From the NCBI RefSeq assembly GCF_002940665.1, contig NZ_MIGY01000002.1, positions 1-64,000 on the forward strand: a stretch of 64,000 bases of DNA. Reading direction: 5' to 3'. Below are positions 49,853-60,235 of this stretch, piece by piece. This stretch comes from Xanthomonas arboricola. GTDB taxonomy: Bacteria; Pseudomonadota; Gammaproteobacteria; Xanthomonadales; Xanthomonadaceae. Every line of letters starts with the position of its first letter. Positions within the stretch are counted from its first letter, which is position 1. The translations under genes were made by a program, and so were the position numbers. Under the pieces are notes generated by a model, which was not told the DNA's origin, did no database searches, and saw only the letters and a program-made list of their open reading frames with translations.

Positions 49853-50376
49853 AGGCGACGGGTAATTTCGAAGCGGCGCGCGACGTCGATCCGCAGGTGG
49901 TGCTGAGCGACAAGACGCGTGCGCACATCGATCATTGGCTGAGCAAGTTTCCGCCCGATCGCAAGCGTTCGGCCGTGCTGCAGGGCCTGCACGCTGCGCA
50001 GGAGCAGAACCAGGGCTGGCTGACCGACGAGCTGATCGTCGGCGTGGCAAAGTATCTGGATCTGCCGCCGGTGTGGGCCTACGAAGTCGCCAGCTTCTAC
50101 TCGATGTTCGAGACCGAAAAGGTCGGCCGCCACAACGTGGCGTTCTGCACCAACATCAGCTGCTGGCTCAACGGCGCCGAAGATCTGCTGGCGCACGCGG
50201 AAAAGAAACTGGGGTGCAAGCTGGGGCAGTCGACGGCCGATGGCCGCGTCTACCTCAAGCGCGAAGAAGAGTGCCTGGCGGCCTGCTCTGCAGCGCCGAT
50301 GATGGTCATCAACGGCCATTACCACGAGCACCTGACGAAAGAGAAAGTCGACGCGCTGCTGGACGGGCTGGAGTAA
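49849..50376 (+). CDS. nuoE: NADH-quinone oxidoreductase subunit E
   Basis: NuoE holds the off-pathway [2Fe-2S] cluster N1a beside the flavin subunit. The 175-residue protein has ligands Cys-100 and Cys-105 ([11 protein letters not shown]) and Cys-142 and Cys-146 ([12 protein letters not shown]). It starts at an ATGA overlap with nuoD, and nuoF follows 3 bases later. Confidence 0.97.
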   Translation: MKATGNFEAARDVDPQVVLSDKTRAHIDHWLSKFPPDRKRSAVLQGLHAAQEQNQGWLTDELIVGVAKYLDLPPVWAYEVASFYSMFETEKVGRHNVAFCTNISCWLNGAEDLLAHAEKKLGCKLGQSTADGRVYLKREEECLAACSAAPMMVINGHYHEHLTKEKVDALLDGLE

Positions 50377-50379
50377 GAC

Positions 50380-51714
50380 ATGGCACATCATCACGCACCC
50401 TCAGGCCCGGTCGGTCCGGCGCCGTTGCCGCATCAGGTCGTCTACACGACGCTGCACTACGACACTCCGTGGTCGTACGAGAGCTATCTGAAGACCGGTG
50501 GCTATGCCGCGCTGCGCAAGATCCTGGAAGAGAAGATCGCGCCGGCCGACGTCATCGAGATGGTCAAGGCGTCCAATCTGCGCGGCCGTGGCGGCGCGGG
50601 CTTCCCGACCGGTCTGAAGTGGTCGTTCATGCCCAAGGGCACGATGCAGAAGTACATCCTGTGCAACTCGGACGAATCCGAGCCGGGAACCTGCAAGGAC
50701 CGCGACATCCTGCGCTACAACCCGCATTCGGTGGTGGAGGGCATGGCGATCGCCTGCTATGCCACCGGCTCGACCGTTGGCTACAACTACCTGCGTGGCG
50801 AGTTCCACCACGAGCCGTTCGAGAACTTCGAGCTGGCGCTGGCCGATGCATACGCCAACGGCTGGCTGGGCAAGAACATTCTCGGCAGCGGCGTGGATAT
50901 CGATATCTACGGTGCGCTGGGTGCCGGCGCCTACATCTGCGGCGAAGAAACCGCGCTGATGGAATCGCTGGAAGGCAAGAAGGGCCAGCCGCGCTACAAG
51001 CCGCCGTTCCCGGCCAACTTCGGCCTGTACGGCAAGCCGACCACCATCAACAACACCGAGACCTACGCGTCGGTGCCGGCGATCATTCGCAACGGCCCGG
51101 AGTGGTTCCTGGGGCTGAGCAAGACCAAGAACGGCGGCCCGAAGATCTTCTCGGTGTCCGGCTGCGTGCAGAAGGGCGGTAATTTCGAAGTACCGCTCGG
51201 CACCACCTTCGACGAGTTGCTGGAAATGGCCGGTGGCCTGCGTCCGGGCCGCAAGCTCAAGGGCGTGGTGCCTGGCGGCGTGTCGATGCCGGTGCTGAAG
51301 GCCGACCAGGTTGCCGGGCTGCAGATGGACTACGACACCTTGCGTGCGCTCGGGACCGGTCTGGGGTCGGGCGCGATCGTGGTGCTGGACGACAGCGTCT
51401 GCTGCGTGCGTTTCGCCTGCCGCATCTCGCAGTTCTTCCACAAGGAATCCTGCGGCCAGTGCACCCCGTGCCGCGAGGGCACCGGCTGGATGCACCGCGT
51501 GCTGGAGCGCATCGTCGCCGGCAAGGCCACGATGGAAGACCTGCATCAGCTGCGCACCGTTGCCGGCCAGATCGAAGGGCACACCATCTGTGCCTTCGGC
51601 GAAGCGGCGGCGTGGCCGATTCAAGGCTTCCTGCGCCAGTTCTGGGACGAGTTCGAGTACTACATCGTCAACGGTCGTTCGATCGTCGACACGCATGTCG
51701 GAGTGGCTGCATGA
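50380..51714 (+). CDS. nuoF: NADH-quinone oxidoreductase subunit F
   Basis: NuoF binds NADH and FMN and passes electrons to cluster N3. The 444-residue protein shows the NADH motif [15 protein letters not shown], the FMN motif around [15 protein letters not shown], and the N3 ligands in [12 protein letters not shown] with a later Cys in [10 protein letters not shown]. It overlaps nuoG by ATGA. Confidence 0.97.
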   Translation: MAHHHAPSGPVGPAPLPHQVVYTTLHYDTPWSYESYLKTGGYAALRKILEEKIAPADVIEMVKASNLRGRGGAGFPTGLKWSFMPKGTMQKYILCNSDESEPGTCKDRDILRYNPHSVVEGMAIACYATGSTVGYNYLRGEFHHEPFENFELALADAYANGWLGKNILGSGVDIDIYGALGAGAYICGEETALMESLEGKKGQPRYKPPFPANFGLYGKPTTINNTETYASVPAIIRNGPEWFLGLSKTKNGGPKIFSVSGCVQKGGNFEVPLGTTFDELLEMAGGLRPGRKLKGVVPGGVSMPVLKADQVAGLQMDYDTLRALGTGLGSGAIVVLDDSVCCVRFACRISQFFHKESCGQCTPCREGTGWMHRVLERIVAGKATMEDLHQLRTVAGQIEGHTICAFGEAAAWPIQGFLRQFWDEFEYYIVNGRSIVDTHVGVAA

Positions 51715-53945
51715 GCGCCCAACCAGTGAACCCGAACGTGCCACCGGACCATGTCACCGTCGAGATCGACGGGCAGTCCCTGGTGGTGCCGAAGGGTTCG
51801 ATGATCATCCAGGCGGCCGACAAGGCCGGCATCCCGATCCCGCGCTTCTGCTACCACGAGAAGCTGCCGATCGCGGCCAACTGCCGCATGTGCCTGGTGG
51901 ATGTCGAAAAATCCCCGAAGCCGTCGCCTGCCTGTGCCACGCCGGTGATGGATGGCATGAAGGTCACCACGCGTAGCGAAAAGGCGTTGAAGTACCAGCG
52001 CAGCGTGATGGAATTCCTGCTGATCAACCACCCGTTGGACTGCCCGATCTGCGATCAGGGCGGCGAGTGCGAGCTGCAGGACGTGTCGCTCGGTTACGGC
52101 CGTTCGGTCAGCCGCTTCAACGAGCGCAAGCGCGTGGTGCCGGACGAGGACATCGGGCCGCTGGTCGCCACCGAAATGACCCGCTGCATCCAGTGCACCC
52201 GCTGCGTGCGTTTCACCGCAGACATTGCCGGCACCTATGAGCTGGGCGGCATGTATCGCGGCGAGAACCTGCAGATCGGCACCTACGACGGCAAGCCGCT
52301 GACCACCGAAATCTCCGGCAACGTCATCGACGTCTGCCCGGTCGGCGCGCTGACCAACAAGGTGTTCCAGTTCCGCGCGCGTCCGTGGGAATTGATGGCG
52401 CGCGAATCGCTCGGCTATCACGATGCGATGGGCTCGAACCTGTTCCTGCATGTGCGTCGCGGCGAAGTGCTGCGCACCGTGCCGCGCGAGAACGAGGCGG
52501 TCAACGAGTGCTGGCTGTCCGACCGCGACCGGTATTCGCATCAGGGCTTGTATTCGGAAGACCGTGCGGTCAAGCCGTTGAAAAAGGTCAACGGGCAGTG
52601 GACCGAGGTGAGCTGGGCCGAAGGTCTGGCCGCCGCGACGCAGATCCTGCGTGACAACGCCGGCGACCCGCTCGGTGTGCTCGTGCATCCGTCCACCTCC
52701 AACGAAGAGGGCGCATTGCTTGCACGTCTGGCCGAAGGCCTGAACAGCGGCAATCTGGATCACCGCCTGCTCAACCGCGATTTCTCCGATGCCGCGGTGG
52801 CCGAAGTGTTCGCCACGCCGCTGGCCGAGATCGAGCGCGCCGATGTGGTGGTGCTGTTCGGCACCAATGTGCGTCACGAGCTGCCGTTGCTGCATGCACG
52901 CCTGCGCAAGGCCAGCATCCAGAACGGGACGCAGATCCATTCGGTCAATCCGGTCGATTTCGATTTCGCCTTCACCCAGGCAAGCCGTACGGTCGTTGCG
53001 CCGTCGCAGCTGGCCAGTGCCCTGGACGATGCGGCATTGCGCGATGCGGTCAAGGGCGCCACGCGCGCCGTGATCGTGGTCGGCGCACTGGCTGAAAACC
53101 ACCCGCAGGCTGCCGCGTTGCGTGCCGCTGCACGCGACTTTGCCGCTGCAACCGGCGCCTCGCTGTGCCGGATCCCGCAGGGTGCGAACGCAGTCGGTCT
53201 GGTGGCGCAAGGTGTGCTGCCGATCGCTCGCGATGTCGCCGGCATGCTGGCGCAGCCGCGCCAGGCCTACCTGCTGTATGGCATCGAGCCGGGCCTGGAT
53301 TTCGCCGATGCCGCCGCTGCACGCAGTGCGTTGGCGGGTGCCAAGGTGGTCGCATTCAGTCAGTTCGCCTGCGCCTCGACGCGCGATGTGGCCGATGTGA
53401 TCCTGCCGATCGGCGCACTGCCGGAAATCGACGCATCGCTGACCAATCTGGATGGTCGCGTGCAGACCGCACGTGCCGCCGGTCGCCTGCCGGTCGAAGC
53501 GCGCGAAGGTTGGCGCGTATTGCGTGCCCTCGGTGGCGAGCTTGGCCTGGCCGGTTTCGAATTCACCGATCTGGTCGGCCTGCGTGCCGGCATGCAGAAC
53601 CGTATCGTCAGCCCTGTCGCCTCGGCGCAGCCGGCTTCGAGCAATGACGGGCTGGAAGTTGCCGCCACCGCTGCGATCTATCGCACCGATGCGGTGGTGC
53701 GTCGCGCCGCCGCGCTGCAGTCGCATCCGCTCAACATCGCGCCGTGTGTGGCGATGCATCCGGAGCAGGCTGCGCAGCTGCAGGTCGGCGCCGGTCAGAT
53801 GGTCAAGGTCGGTACCGACGTCGGTAAGGCGACGTTGCCGGTGGTGCTGGACAAGCGCGTCGCACCGGGCACGGTGTGGATCGAATCCGGCCATGGCGCA
53901 ACCGCGCCGCTCGGTGCCGGTCGTGTAACGGTGGTGGCTGCATGA
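51711..53945 (+). CDS. nuoG: NADH-quinone oxidoreductase subunit G
   Basis: NuoG carries the [2Fe-2S] N1b and the [4Fe-4S] clusters N4 and N5. The 744-residue protein has the N-terminal ferredoxin-like ligands Cys-47, Cys-58, Cys-61 and Cys-75, the HxxxCxxC segment [14 protein letters not shown], and [10 protein letters not shown] with a later CPVGALT. A molybdopterin-oxidoreductase-like domain lacking the cofactor follows. The ATG at 51711 gives the family start. It is coupled to nuoF and nuoH. Confidence 0.97.
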   Translation: MSAQPVNPNVPPDHVTVEIDGQSLVVPKGSMIIQAADKAGIPIPRFCYHEKLPIAANCRMCLVDVEKSPKPSPACATPVMDGMKVTTRSEKALKYQRSVMEFLLINHPLDCPICDQGGECELQDVSLGYGRSVSRFNERKRVVPDEDIGPLVATEMTRCIQCTRCVRFTADIAGTYELGGMYRGENLQIGTYDGKPLTTEISGNVIDVCPVGALTNKVFQFRARPWELMARESLGYHDAMGSNLFLHVRRGEVLRTVPRENEAVNECWLSDRDRYSHQGLYSEDRAVKPLKKVNGQWTEVSWAEGLAAATQILRDNAGDPLGVLVHPSTSNEEGALLARLAEGLNSGNLDHRLLNRDFSDAAVAEVFATPLAEIERADVVVLFGTNVRHELPLLHARLRKASIQNGTQIHSVNPVDFDFAFTQASRTVVAPSQLASALDDAALRDAVKGATRAVIVVGALAENHPQAAALRAAARDFAAATGASLCRIPQGANAVGLVAQGVLPIARDVAGMLAQPRQAYLLYGIEPGLDFADAAAARSALAGAKVVAFSQFACASTRDVADVILPIGALPEIDASLTNLDGRVQTARAAGRLPVEAREGWRVLRALGGELGLAGFEFTDLVGLRAGMQNRIVSPVASAQPASSNDGLEVAATAAIYRTDAVVRRAAALQSHPLNIAPCVAMHPEQAAQLQVGAGQMVKVGTDVGKATLPVVLDKRVAPGTVWIESGHGATAPLGAGRVTVVAA

Positions 53946-55033
53946 ACGAATTGCTGTTGAACCTGGTCGATCCCCTGCACCAGTGGTTTGTCGGTCTGGG
54001 CGATGGCGGCGTGGTGCTGTGGACCGTGCTGAAGATCCTGCTGATCACCGTGCCGGTGATCGTGTCGGTGGCCTTCTACGTGGTCTGGGAGCGCAAGCTG
54101 ATCGGCTGGATGCACGTGCGTCACGGGCCGATGTACGTGGGCATGGGCATCTTCCAGGCCTTCGCCGACGTGTTCAAACTCCTGTTCAAGGAGATCGTGC
54201 AGCCGAGCAGCTCGCACAAGGCGATGTTCATCATCGCGCCGTTGCTGACGCTGGCACCGGCCTTCGCGGCCTGGTCGGTGGTGCCGTTCGACACGCAGCT
54301 GGTGCTGTCCAACGCCAACGTGGGTTTGCTGTACCTGCTGGCAATGACCTCGCTGGGCGTGTACGGCATCATCCTGGCCGGCTGGGCATCCAACTCCAAG
54401 TACGCGTTCCTGGGCGCGATGCGCTCGGCCGCGCAGGTGGTCAGCTACGAAATCGCGATGGGCTTTGCGCTGGTCGGCGTGATGATCGCCTCGGGCAGCG
54501 TCAACCTGAGCCAGATCGTGTTCGCACAGGCGGGCAGCTCCGGCTTCTTCGACTGGTTCCTGATTCCGCTGTTCCCGTTGTTCATCGTGTACTGGGTGTC
54601 CGGCGTCGCCGAAACCAACCGAGCGCCGTTCGACGTGGTGGAAGGCGAATCGGAAATCGTCGCCGGTCACATGGTGGAGTATTCGGGCGGTGCGTTCGCG
54701 CTGTTCTTCCTGGCCGAATACGCCAATATGATCCTGGTCAGCTTCCTGATCTCGATCTTCTTCCTCGGCGGCTGGTTGAGCCCGATCCAGGGGTGGGTCA
54801 ATGCGGATATTTCGCCGTGGATCGACTGGGTGTGGAAGGGTGGTTGGCCGTGGCTGCTGATGAAGGTGTTCTTCTTCGCCAGCGCCTACATCTGGTTCCG
54901 TGCCAGCTTCCCGCGTTACCGCTATGACCAGATCATGCGTCTGGGCTGGAAGGTGTTCATTCCGCTCACGATCGTATGGATCGCAGTGACGGCGTTGATG
55001 GTGTTTTACGGCGTGATCCAGAAGGGCGTGTAA
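53942..55033 (+). CDS. nuoH: NADH-quinone oxidoreductase subunit H
   Basis: NuoH is the membrane subunit that forms the quinone entry and the first proton path. The 363-residue protein has about eight helices, the [14 protein letters not shown] loop, the [20 protein letters not shown] signature, and [20 protein letters not shown] near the C-terminus. The ATG overlaps the nuoG stop. Confidence 0.97.
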   Translation: MNELLLNLVDPLHQWFVGLGDGGVVLWTVLKILLITVPVIVSVAFYVVWERKLIGWMHVRHGPMYVGMGIFQAFADVFKLLFKEIVQPSSSHKAMFIIAPLLTLAPAFAAWSVVPFDTQLVLSNANVGLLYLLAMTSLGVYGIILAGWASNSKYAFLGAMRSAAQVVSYEIAMGFALVGVMIASGSVNLSQIVFAQAGSSGFFDWFLIPLFPLFIVYWVSGVAETNRAPFDVVEGESEIVAGHMVEYSGGAFALFFLAEYANMILVSFLISIFFLGGWLSPIQGWVNADISPWIDWVWKGGWPWLLMKVFFFASAYIWFRASFPRYRYDQIMRLGWKVFIPLTIVWIAVTALMVFYGVIQKGV

Positions 55034-55036
55034 CCG

Positions 55037-55525
55037 ATGAACAAGATCACCCATTACTTCAAGAGCCTGCTCCTGCTCGAACTGCTAGGCGGCCTGTGGC
55101 TGACGTTGAAATACACGTTCAAGCCCAAGTACACCGTGCTGTATCCGATGGAGAAGTTCCCGCAGTCGCCGCGTTTCCGTGGCCTGCACGCATTGCGTCG
55201 CTATCCCAACGGCGAAGAGCGCTGCATCGCCTGCAAGCTGTGCGAAGCGGTGTGCCCGGCGCTGGCGATCACCATCGACTCGGCCAAACGCGAGGACGGC
55301 TCGCGCCGCACCACGCGCTACGACATCGATCTGTTCAAGTGCATCTTCTGCGGCTTCTGCGAAGAAAGCTGCCCGGTGGACTCGATCGTCGAGACGCACA
55401 TCCTCGAGTACCACTTCGAGAAGCGTGGCGAGAACATTGTCAACAAGCCGCAGCTGCTGGCGATCGGAGACCGGTTCGAAACCGAGATCGCCGAGCGTCG
55501 CGCTGCCGATGCCGCCTTCCGTTGA
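55037..55525 (+). CDS. nuoI: NADH-quinone oxidoreductase subunit I
   Basis: NuoI holds clusters N6a and N6b, linking the peripheral arm to NuoB. The 162-residue protein has two ferredoxin motifs, Cys-63/66/69/73 ([12 protein letters not shown]) and Cys-102/105/108/112 ([12 protein letters not shown]). It lies 3 bases after nuoH. Confidence 0.97.
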   Translation: MNKITHYFKSLLLLELLGGLWLTLKYTFKPKYTVLYPMEKFPQSPRFRGLHALRRYPNGEERCIACKLCEAVCPALAITIDSAKREDGSRRTTRYDIDLFKCIFCGFCEESCPVDSIVETHILEYHFEKRGENIVNKPQLLAIGDRFETEIAERRAADAAFR

Positions 55526-55532
55526 GGTCATG

Positions 55533-56192
55533 ATGGACTGGGTCACTATTGCTTTTTACGCCTTCTCCGCCGTCGCGGTCGTGTCCGCCGGTGCGGTGAT
55601 CAGCGTGCGCAACCCGGTGTACGCCGTGTTGTGCCTGATCCTCACCTTCTTCTCGATGGCATGCATCTGGTTGCTGGTCGGCGCCGAGTTCCTCGGCGTA
55701 ACGCTGGTGCTGGTCTACGTCGGCGCGGTGATGGTGCTGTTCCTGTTCGTGGTGATGATGCTGGACATCGACACCAGCCGTCTGCGCGAAGGGTGGGTCA
55801 AGTACATGCCGGTCGGCGTCATCGTGGCGGTCGCCATGCTGGCGCAGATGGTCACCCTGATCGGCGTCAAGGCGCGCAGTGCCGCACCGTTCCCGGCCGA
55901 CAACGCCGCCGCGCAGGCGGCCGACGTGTCGAACCTGACCTGGCTGGCCAAGACCCTCTACACCGAGTTCCTGCTGCCGTTCGAGTTCGCTGCGGTGATC
56001 CTGACCGTGGCCGTGGTGGCTGCCGTGATGCTGACCCTGCGCAAGCGCACCGGCATCAAGCACCAGAACGCGGGCGAACAGTCGCGGGTGAAGGCGGGCG
56101 ATCGTCTGCGCATGGTCAAAATGGCGGTTGAAAAGCCGGTACAGGTTGCGCCGAAGCTCGACGCAGCCGACGGACAGGAGGCGAAGTCTTGA
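55533..56192 (+). CDS. nuoJ: NADH-quinone oxidoreductase subunit J
   Basis: NuoJ is a membrane-arm subunit with the pi-bulge helix that couples quinone chemistry to pumping. The 219-residue protein has five helices and the signature [27 protein letters not shown]. Two ATGs stand in tandem (55530 and 55533). I chose 55533 because GAGG (55524-55527) is then 5 bases away. The last 45 residues form a hydrophilic tail that overlaps nuoK by four bases. Confidence 0.95.
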   Translation: MDWVTIAFYAFSAVAVVSAGAVISVRNPVYAVLCLILTFFSMACIWLLVGAEFLGVTLVLVYVGAVMVLFLFVVMMLDIDTSRLREGWVKYMPVGVIVAVAMLAQMVTLIGVKARSAAPFPADNAAAQAADVSNLTWLAKTLYTEFLLPFEFAAVILTVAVVAAVMLTLRKRTGIKHQNAGEQSRVKAGDRLRMVKMAVEKPVQVAPKLDAADGQEAKS

Positions 56193-56494
56193 TTACCTTG
56201 GGCCACCTGCTTGGACTGGGCGCGGTGCTGTTCTGCATCTCCCTGGCCGGCATCTTCCTCAACCGCAAGAACGTCATCGTGTTGCTGATGTCGATCGAGC
56301 TAATGCTGCTGTCGGTCAACGTCAACTTCATTGCGTTCTCGCGCGAGCTTGGCGACCCTGCCGGTCAGCTGTTCGTGTTCTTCATCCTGACCGTTGCCGC
56401 TGCGGAGGCTGCGATCGGCCTTGCGATCCTGGTGACTCTGTTCCGCACGCGCCGCACGATCAATGTGGCCGAAGTCGATACGTTGAAGGGCTGA
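56189..56494 (+). CDS. nuoK: NADH-quinone oxidoreductase subunit K
   Basis: NuoK is a small proton-path subunit. It has 101 residues and three helices, with the key membrane glutamates in [13 protein letters not shown] and [13 protein letters not shown]. The start is a TTG at 56189 that overlaps the nuoJ stop (TTGA), with AGGAGGCGA just upstream. Confidence 0.96.
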   Translation: MITLGHLLGLGAVLFCISLAGIFLNRKNVIVLLMSIELMLLSVNVNFIAFSRELGDPAGQLFVFFILTVAAAEAAIGLAILVTLFRTRRTINVAEVDTLKG

Positions 56495-56501
56495 CCTGTA
56501 G

Positions 56502-58676
56502 ATGGAAATCACTCTCTCCAAGAGTCTGTTGATTGCGGTGGTGCTTGCACCGCTGGTCGGCAGCATCATCGCCGGCCTGTTCGGTCGCCAGGTAGGGCGC
56601 AAGGGCGCGCAATACGTCACCATCCTGGGCGTGGCGGTCAGCTGCGTGCTGTCGTGCCTGACGCTGTATCAACTGGTGGAGCAGGGCGCCAGCCCGTTCA
56701 ACCAGAACCTGTACACCTTCTTCGATGTCGGTAACTACTCGGCGCACGTCGGCTTCATGGTCGATCGCCTGACCGCGATGATGATGGTGGTGGTGACCTT
56801 CGTGTCGCTGCTGGTGCACATCTACACCATCGGCTACATGGAAGAAGACCCGGGTTACCAGCGCTTCTTCAGCTACATCTCGTTGTTCACCTTCTCCATG
56901 CTCACGCTGGTGATGAGCAACAACTTCCTGCAGCTGTTCTTCGGCTGGGAAGCGGTGGGCCTGGTGTCCTATCTGTTGATCGGTTTCTGGTTCAAGCGCC
57001 CGACTGCCGTGTTCGCCAACATGAAGGCGTTCCTGGTCAATCGCGTCGGCGACTTCGGCTTCATTCTCGGTATCGCCGGCGTGCTGCTGTGGTTTGGCTC
57101 GCTGGATTACTCCACCGTGTTCGCCAACGCGACCACCATGGCCGGCGCCAAGGTGCAGCTGTTCGCAGGCCACGAATGGAGCGTGATGACGCTGATCTGC
57201 ATCTGCCTGTTCATCGGTGCGATGGGCAAGTCGGCGCAGGTGCCGCTGCACGTGTGGCTGCCGGACTCGATGGAAGGCCCGACGCCGATTTCGGCACTGA
57301 TCCATGCCGCCACGATGGTCACCGCCGGCATCTTCATGGTCGCGCGCATGTCGCCGCTGTTCGAGCTGTCGGAAACCGCGTTGAACTTCATCCTGTTCAT
57401 CGGTGCGACCACGGCCTTCTTCACCGGCCTGATCGGCATTGTGCAGAACGACATCAAGCGCGTGGTTGCGTACTCCACGCTGTCGCAGCTGGGCTACATG
57501 ACGGTGGCGCTGGGCGTGTCGGCCTATTCGGCCGCCGTGTTCCACCTGATGACGCATGCCTTCTTCAAGGCGCTGCTGTTCCTGGCGGCCGGCTCGGTCA
57601 TCATCGGCATGCACCACGAGCAGGACATGCGCAAGATGGGCGGCCTGCGCAAGTACATGAAGGTGACCTACTGGACCAGCGTGATCGGTACGCTGGCACT
57701 GGTCGGTACGCCGTTCTTCTCCGGCTTCTACTCCAAGGACACCATCATCGAGGCAGCCGCACACCATGCCCACGAGTCGCATAGCTGGATCGCGACGTAC
57801 GGGTACTGGGCAGTGCTCGGTGGCGTACTGGTGACCAGCTTCTACAGCTTCCGCCTGCTGTTCCTGACCTTCCATGGCAAGGAGCGCTTCCGCGATGCCC
57901 ATGCGCACGACGTCCATGGCCACCACGACAGCGCGCATACCGATGCAGAGGCGCAGGTCCACGCGCACGACAGTCATGCGCACGACGCACATGCACACGA
58001 TACGCACGGTCACGACGATCACGGTCATGGTCACCATGGTGCCCACGAGCCGCACGAATCCAAGTGGGTGGTGACGTTGCCGTTGATCCTGCTGGCGATC
58101 CCGTCGGTGGCGATCGGTTTCTTCACCATCGGCCCGATGCTGTTCGGCACCGATTGGCAGGGCCACCACGCCGCGCATGCGATCAAGGGGCAGGCAGTGT
58201 CGTTCTTCACCGGCATCGTCGATTTCTACGATCCGGCACGCGACACCGTCGGCGCACTGGCCGAAGAGTTCCACGGCCCGGTCGCCTTCGCGCTGCATGG
58301 CATGATGGCGGCGCCGTTCTTCCTGACGGTCGCCGGTCTGCTGCTGGCTGCGCTGTTCTATCTGTGGAAGCCGGAACTGGCTACCAAGTCGCGCAAGGCG
58401 TTCGCGCCGGTGGTGTGGCTGCTGGAAAACAAGTACGGCTTCGACAAGCTCTGGATCAATGGCTTCGCCGGTGGCGGCGTGGTCCTTGGCAAGGCGTCAC
58501 GTGCCATCGATACCCATGTGGTCGACGGTGTCGTCGTCAATGGTTCTGCCCGACTGATCGACCTGGCTGCAAATCTGCTGCGTCGCACGCAATCCGGTTT
58601 CCTCTATCACTACGCCTTCGCAATGATCATCGGTTTGATCGCCTTGTTGGCGGTACTGATGCATTTCTGGCGTTGA
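56502..58676 (+). CDS. nuoL: NADH-quinone oxidoreductase subunit L with His-rich insert
   Basis: NuoL is the distal antiporter-like proton pump. The 724-residue protein has the family helices with LFFGWEAVGLVSYLLIGFW, GMGKSAQVPLHVWLPDSMEGPTPISALIHAATMVTAG and the conserved HAFFKALLFLAAGS. Its long C-terminal part provides the lateral helix. A hydrophilic loop at residues 465-520 carries about 20 His among 56 residues (AHAHDVHGHHDSAH...). This lies between membrane segments and is much richer in His than the same place in E. coli NuoL. It could bind metal ions. Confidence 0.96.
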   Translation: MEITLSKSLLIAVVLAPLVGSIIAGLFGRQVGRKGAQYVTILGVAVSCVLSCLTLYQLVEQGASPFNQNLYTFFDVGNYSAHVGFMVDRLTAMMMVVVTFVSLLVHIYTIGYMEEDPGYQRFFSYISLFTFSMLTLVMSNNFLQLFFGWEAVGLVSYLLIGFWFKRPTAVFANMKAFLVNRVGDFGFILGIAGVLLWFGSLDYSTVFANATTMAGAKVQLFAGHEWSVMTLICICLFIGAMGKSAQVPLHVWLPDSMEGPTPISALIHAATMVTAGIFMVARMSPLFELSETALNFILFIGATTAFFTGLIGIVQNDIKRVVAYSTLSQLGYMTVALGVSAYSAAVFHLMTHAFFKALLFLAAGSVIIGMHHEQDMRKMGGLRKYMKVTYWTSVIGTLALVGTPFFSGFYSKDTIIEAAAHHAHESHSWIATYGYWAVLGGVLVTSFYSFRLLFLTFHGKERFRDAHAHDVHGHHDSAHTDAEAQVHAHDSHAHDAHAHDTHGHDDHGHGHHGAHEPHESKWVVTLPLILLAIPSVAIGFFTIGPMLFGTDWQGHHAAHAIKGQAVSFFTGIVDFYDPARDTVGALAEEFHGPVAFALHGMMAAPFFLTVAGLLLAALFYLWKPELATKSRKAFAPVVWLLENKYGFDKLWINGFAGGGVVLGKASRAIDTHVVDGVVVNGSARLIDLAANLLRRTQSGFLYHYAFAMIIGLIALLAVLMHFWR

Positions 58677-58696
58677 CCTGTACGGAATAAGAAAAC

Positions 58697-60199
58697 GTGT
58701 CGAACTGGCCTTTACTGTCTATCCTGATCTGGCTGCCGATTATCGGTGGCGCCTTGATCCTTGCGTTGCGCAACGCCGAGACCGCCCGCTGGGCATCGTT
58801 GGCGGTGGCGGTGGCGACCTTTGTGCTGAGTCTGCCGCTGCTGGGCTACGATACGGCCAATGACGCCATGCAGTTCATCGAACTGCATGCCTGGATTCCG
58901 GCCTACAACATCGGCTACAACCTGGGCGTGGACGGTATCGCGGTCGCGTTGATCGTGCTGACCACGCTGGTGACGGTGCTGGCCCTGATCGGCGCCTGGC
59001 GCTCGATCGACAAGCGCGTCAATCAGTACGTCGCCGCCTTCCTGATCCTGGAAGGCGTCACGGTCGGCATCTTCGCTGCGACCGATGCGATGCTGTTCTA
59101 TGTCTTCTTCGAAGCCATGCTGATCCCGATGTTCCTGATTATCGGCGTCTGGGGCGGTCCGCGGCGTATTTACGCGGCGATGAAGTTCTTCCTGTACACC
59201 TTCCTCGGCTCGGTGCTGATGCTGGTGGGCCTGGTCTACCTGTATCTGAAGGGTGGCAGCTTCCAGCTGGCCGACCTGTACGCGCTGCAGCTGACCGCCA
59301 AGGAGCAGACCTGGATCTTCTTCGCCTTCCTGATCGCATTTGCGGTCAAGGTGCCGATGTTCCCGGTGCACACCTGGCTGCCGGATGCGCACGTCGAAGC
59401 GCCGACTGCCGGTTCGGTGATCCTGGCTGCGATCGCGCTGAAGATCGGCGGCTACGGCTTCCTGCGCTTCAACCTGCCGATCGTGCCGGATGCAAGCCAT
59501 GAGTTCGCCTGGCTGGTGATCGCGCTGTCGCTGATCGCGGTGGTCTACGTCGGCTTGGTGGCCCTGGTGCAGGACGACATGAAGAAGCTGGTGGCGTATT
59601 CGTCCATCGCGCACATGGGCTTTGTCACCCTCGGCACCTTTATCGCCTTCACCCTGGTCCGTGAGTACGGCAGCACCGACGCCGCCCGCCTGGGCCTGCA
59701 GGGTGCGATGGTGCAGATGATTTCGCACGGCTTCGTGTCCGGTGCGATGTTCTCCTGCATCGGCGTGCTGTACGACCGCATGCATACCCGCCGCATCGCC
59801 GATTACGGCGGCGTGGTCAACGTGATGCCGTGGTTCGCGACGTTCTCAATGCTGTTCTTCATGGCCAATGCCGGCCTGCCGGGCACCAGTGGCTTCGTCG
59901 GCGAGTTCATGGTGATCCTGGCCAGCTTCCAGAAGCATCCGCTGGTTGCCTTCGCTGCCGCCACCACGCTGGTGATCACCGCCGCTTACACGCTGTGGCT
60001 CTACAAGCGCGTGTTCTTCGGCGAAGTGGCCAACGCCCATGTGGCCGAGCTGAAGGACATCAATGGCCGTGAGGCGTTCGTGCTGGGGGTGTTCGCCGTT
60101 GGCGTGCTGGCCCTGGGCCTGTATCCGAAGCCGCTGACCGATCTGATGGAACCATCGATCGCCAAGCTGGCTACCCAGATTGCCGCGTCCAAGCTGTAA
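58697..60199 (+). CDS. nuoM: NADH-quinone oxidoreductase subunit M
   Basis: NuoM is the central antiporter-like proton pump of the membrane arm. From the GTG at 58697 the protein has 500 residues and about 14 helices. Signatures are FYVFFEAMLIPMFLIIGVWGG, which includes the conserved proton-path Glu, VPMFPVHTWLPDAHVEAPTAGSVILA, and HMGFVTLGTF. It lies 20 bases after nuoL. Confidence 0.96.
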   Translation: MSNWPLLSILIWLPIIGGALILALRNAETARWASLAVAVATFVLSLPLLGYDTANDAMQFIELHAWIPAYNIGYNLGVDGIAVALIVLTTLVTVLALIGAWRSIDKRVNQYVAAFLILEGVTVGIFAATDAMLFYVFFEAMLIPMFLIIGVWGGPRRIYAAMKFFLYTFLGSVLMLVGLVYLYLKGGSFQLADLYALQLTAKEQTWIFFAFLIAFAVKVPMFPVHTWLPDAHVEAPTAGSVILAAIALKIGGYGFLRFNLPIVPDASHEFAWLVIALSLIAVVYVGLVALVQDDMKKLVAYSSIAHMGFVTLGTFIAFTLVREYGSTDAARLGLQGAMVQMISHGFVSGAMFSCIGVLYDRMHTRRIADYGGVVNVMPWFATFSMLFFMANAGLPGTSGFVGEFMVILASFQKHPLVAFAAATTLVITAAYTLWLYKRVFFGEVANAHVAELKDINGREAFVLGVFAVGVLALGLYPKPLTDLMEPSIAKLATQIAASKL

Positions 60200-60235
60200 C
60201 AGCTTGCCGTACGTTTTGATTTCCAGGATTTGATG

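Noticed and set aside
51660-53894. A 744-codon minus-strand frame opposite nuoG
   Set aside because: Reverse shadow created by high third-position GC. nuoG is unambiguous on the plus strand.
56460-58298. A 612-codon His- and Gln-rich minus-strand frame opposite nuoL
   Set aside because: It is the reverse shadow of the GC-rich nuoL codons. The plus-strand reading is a full-length known subunit.
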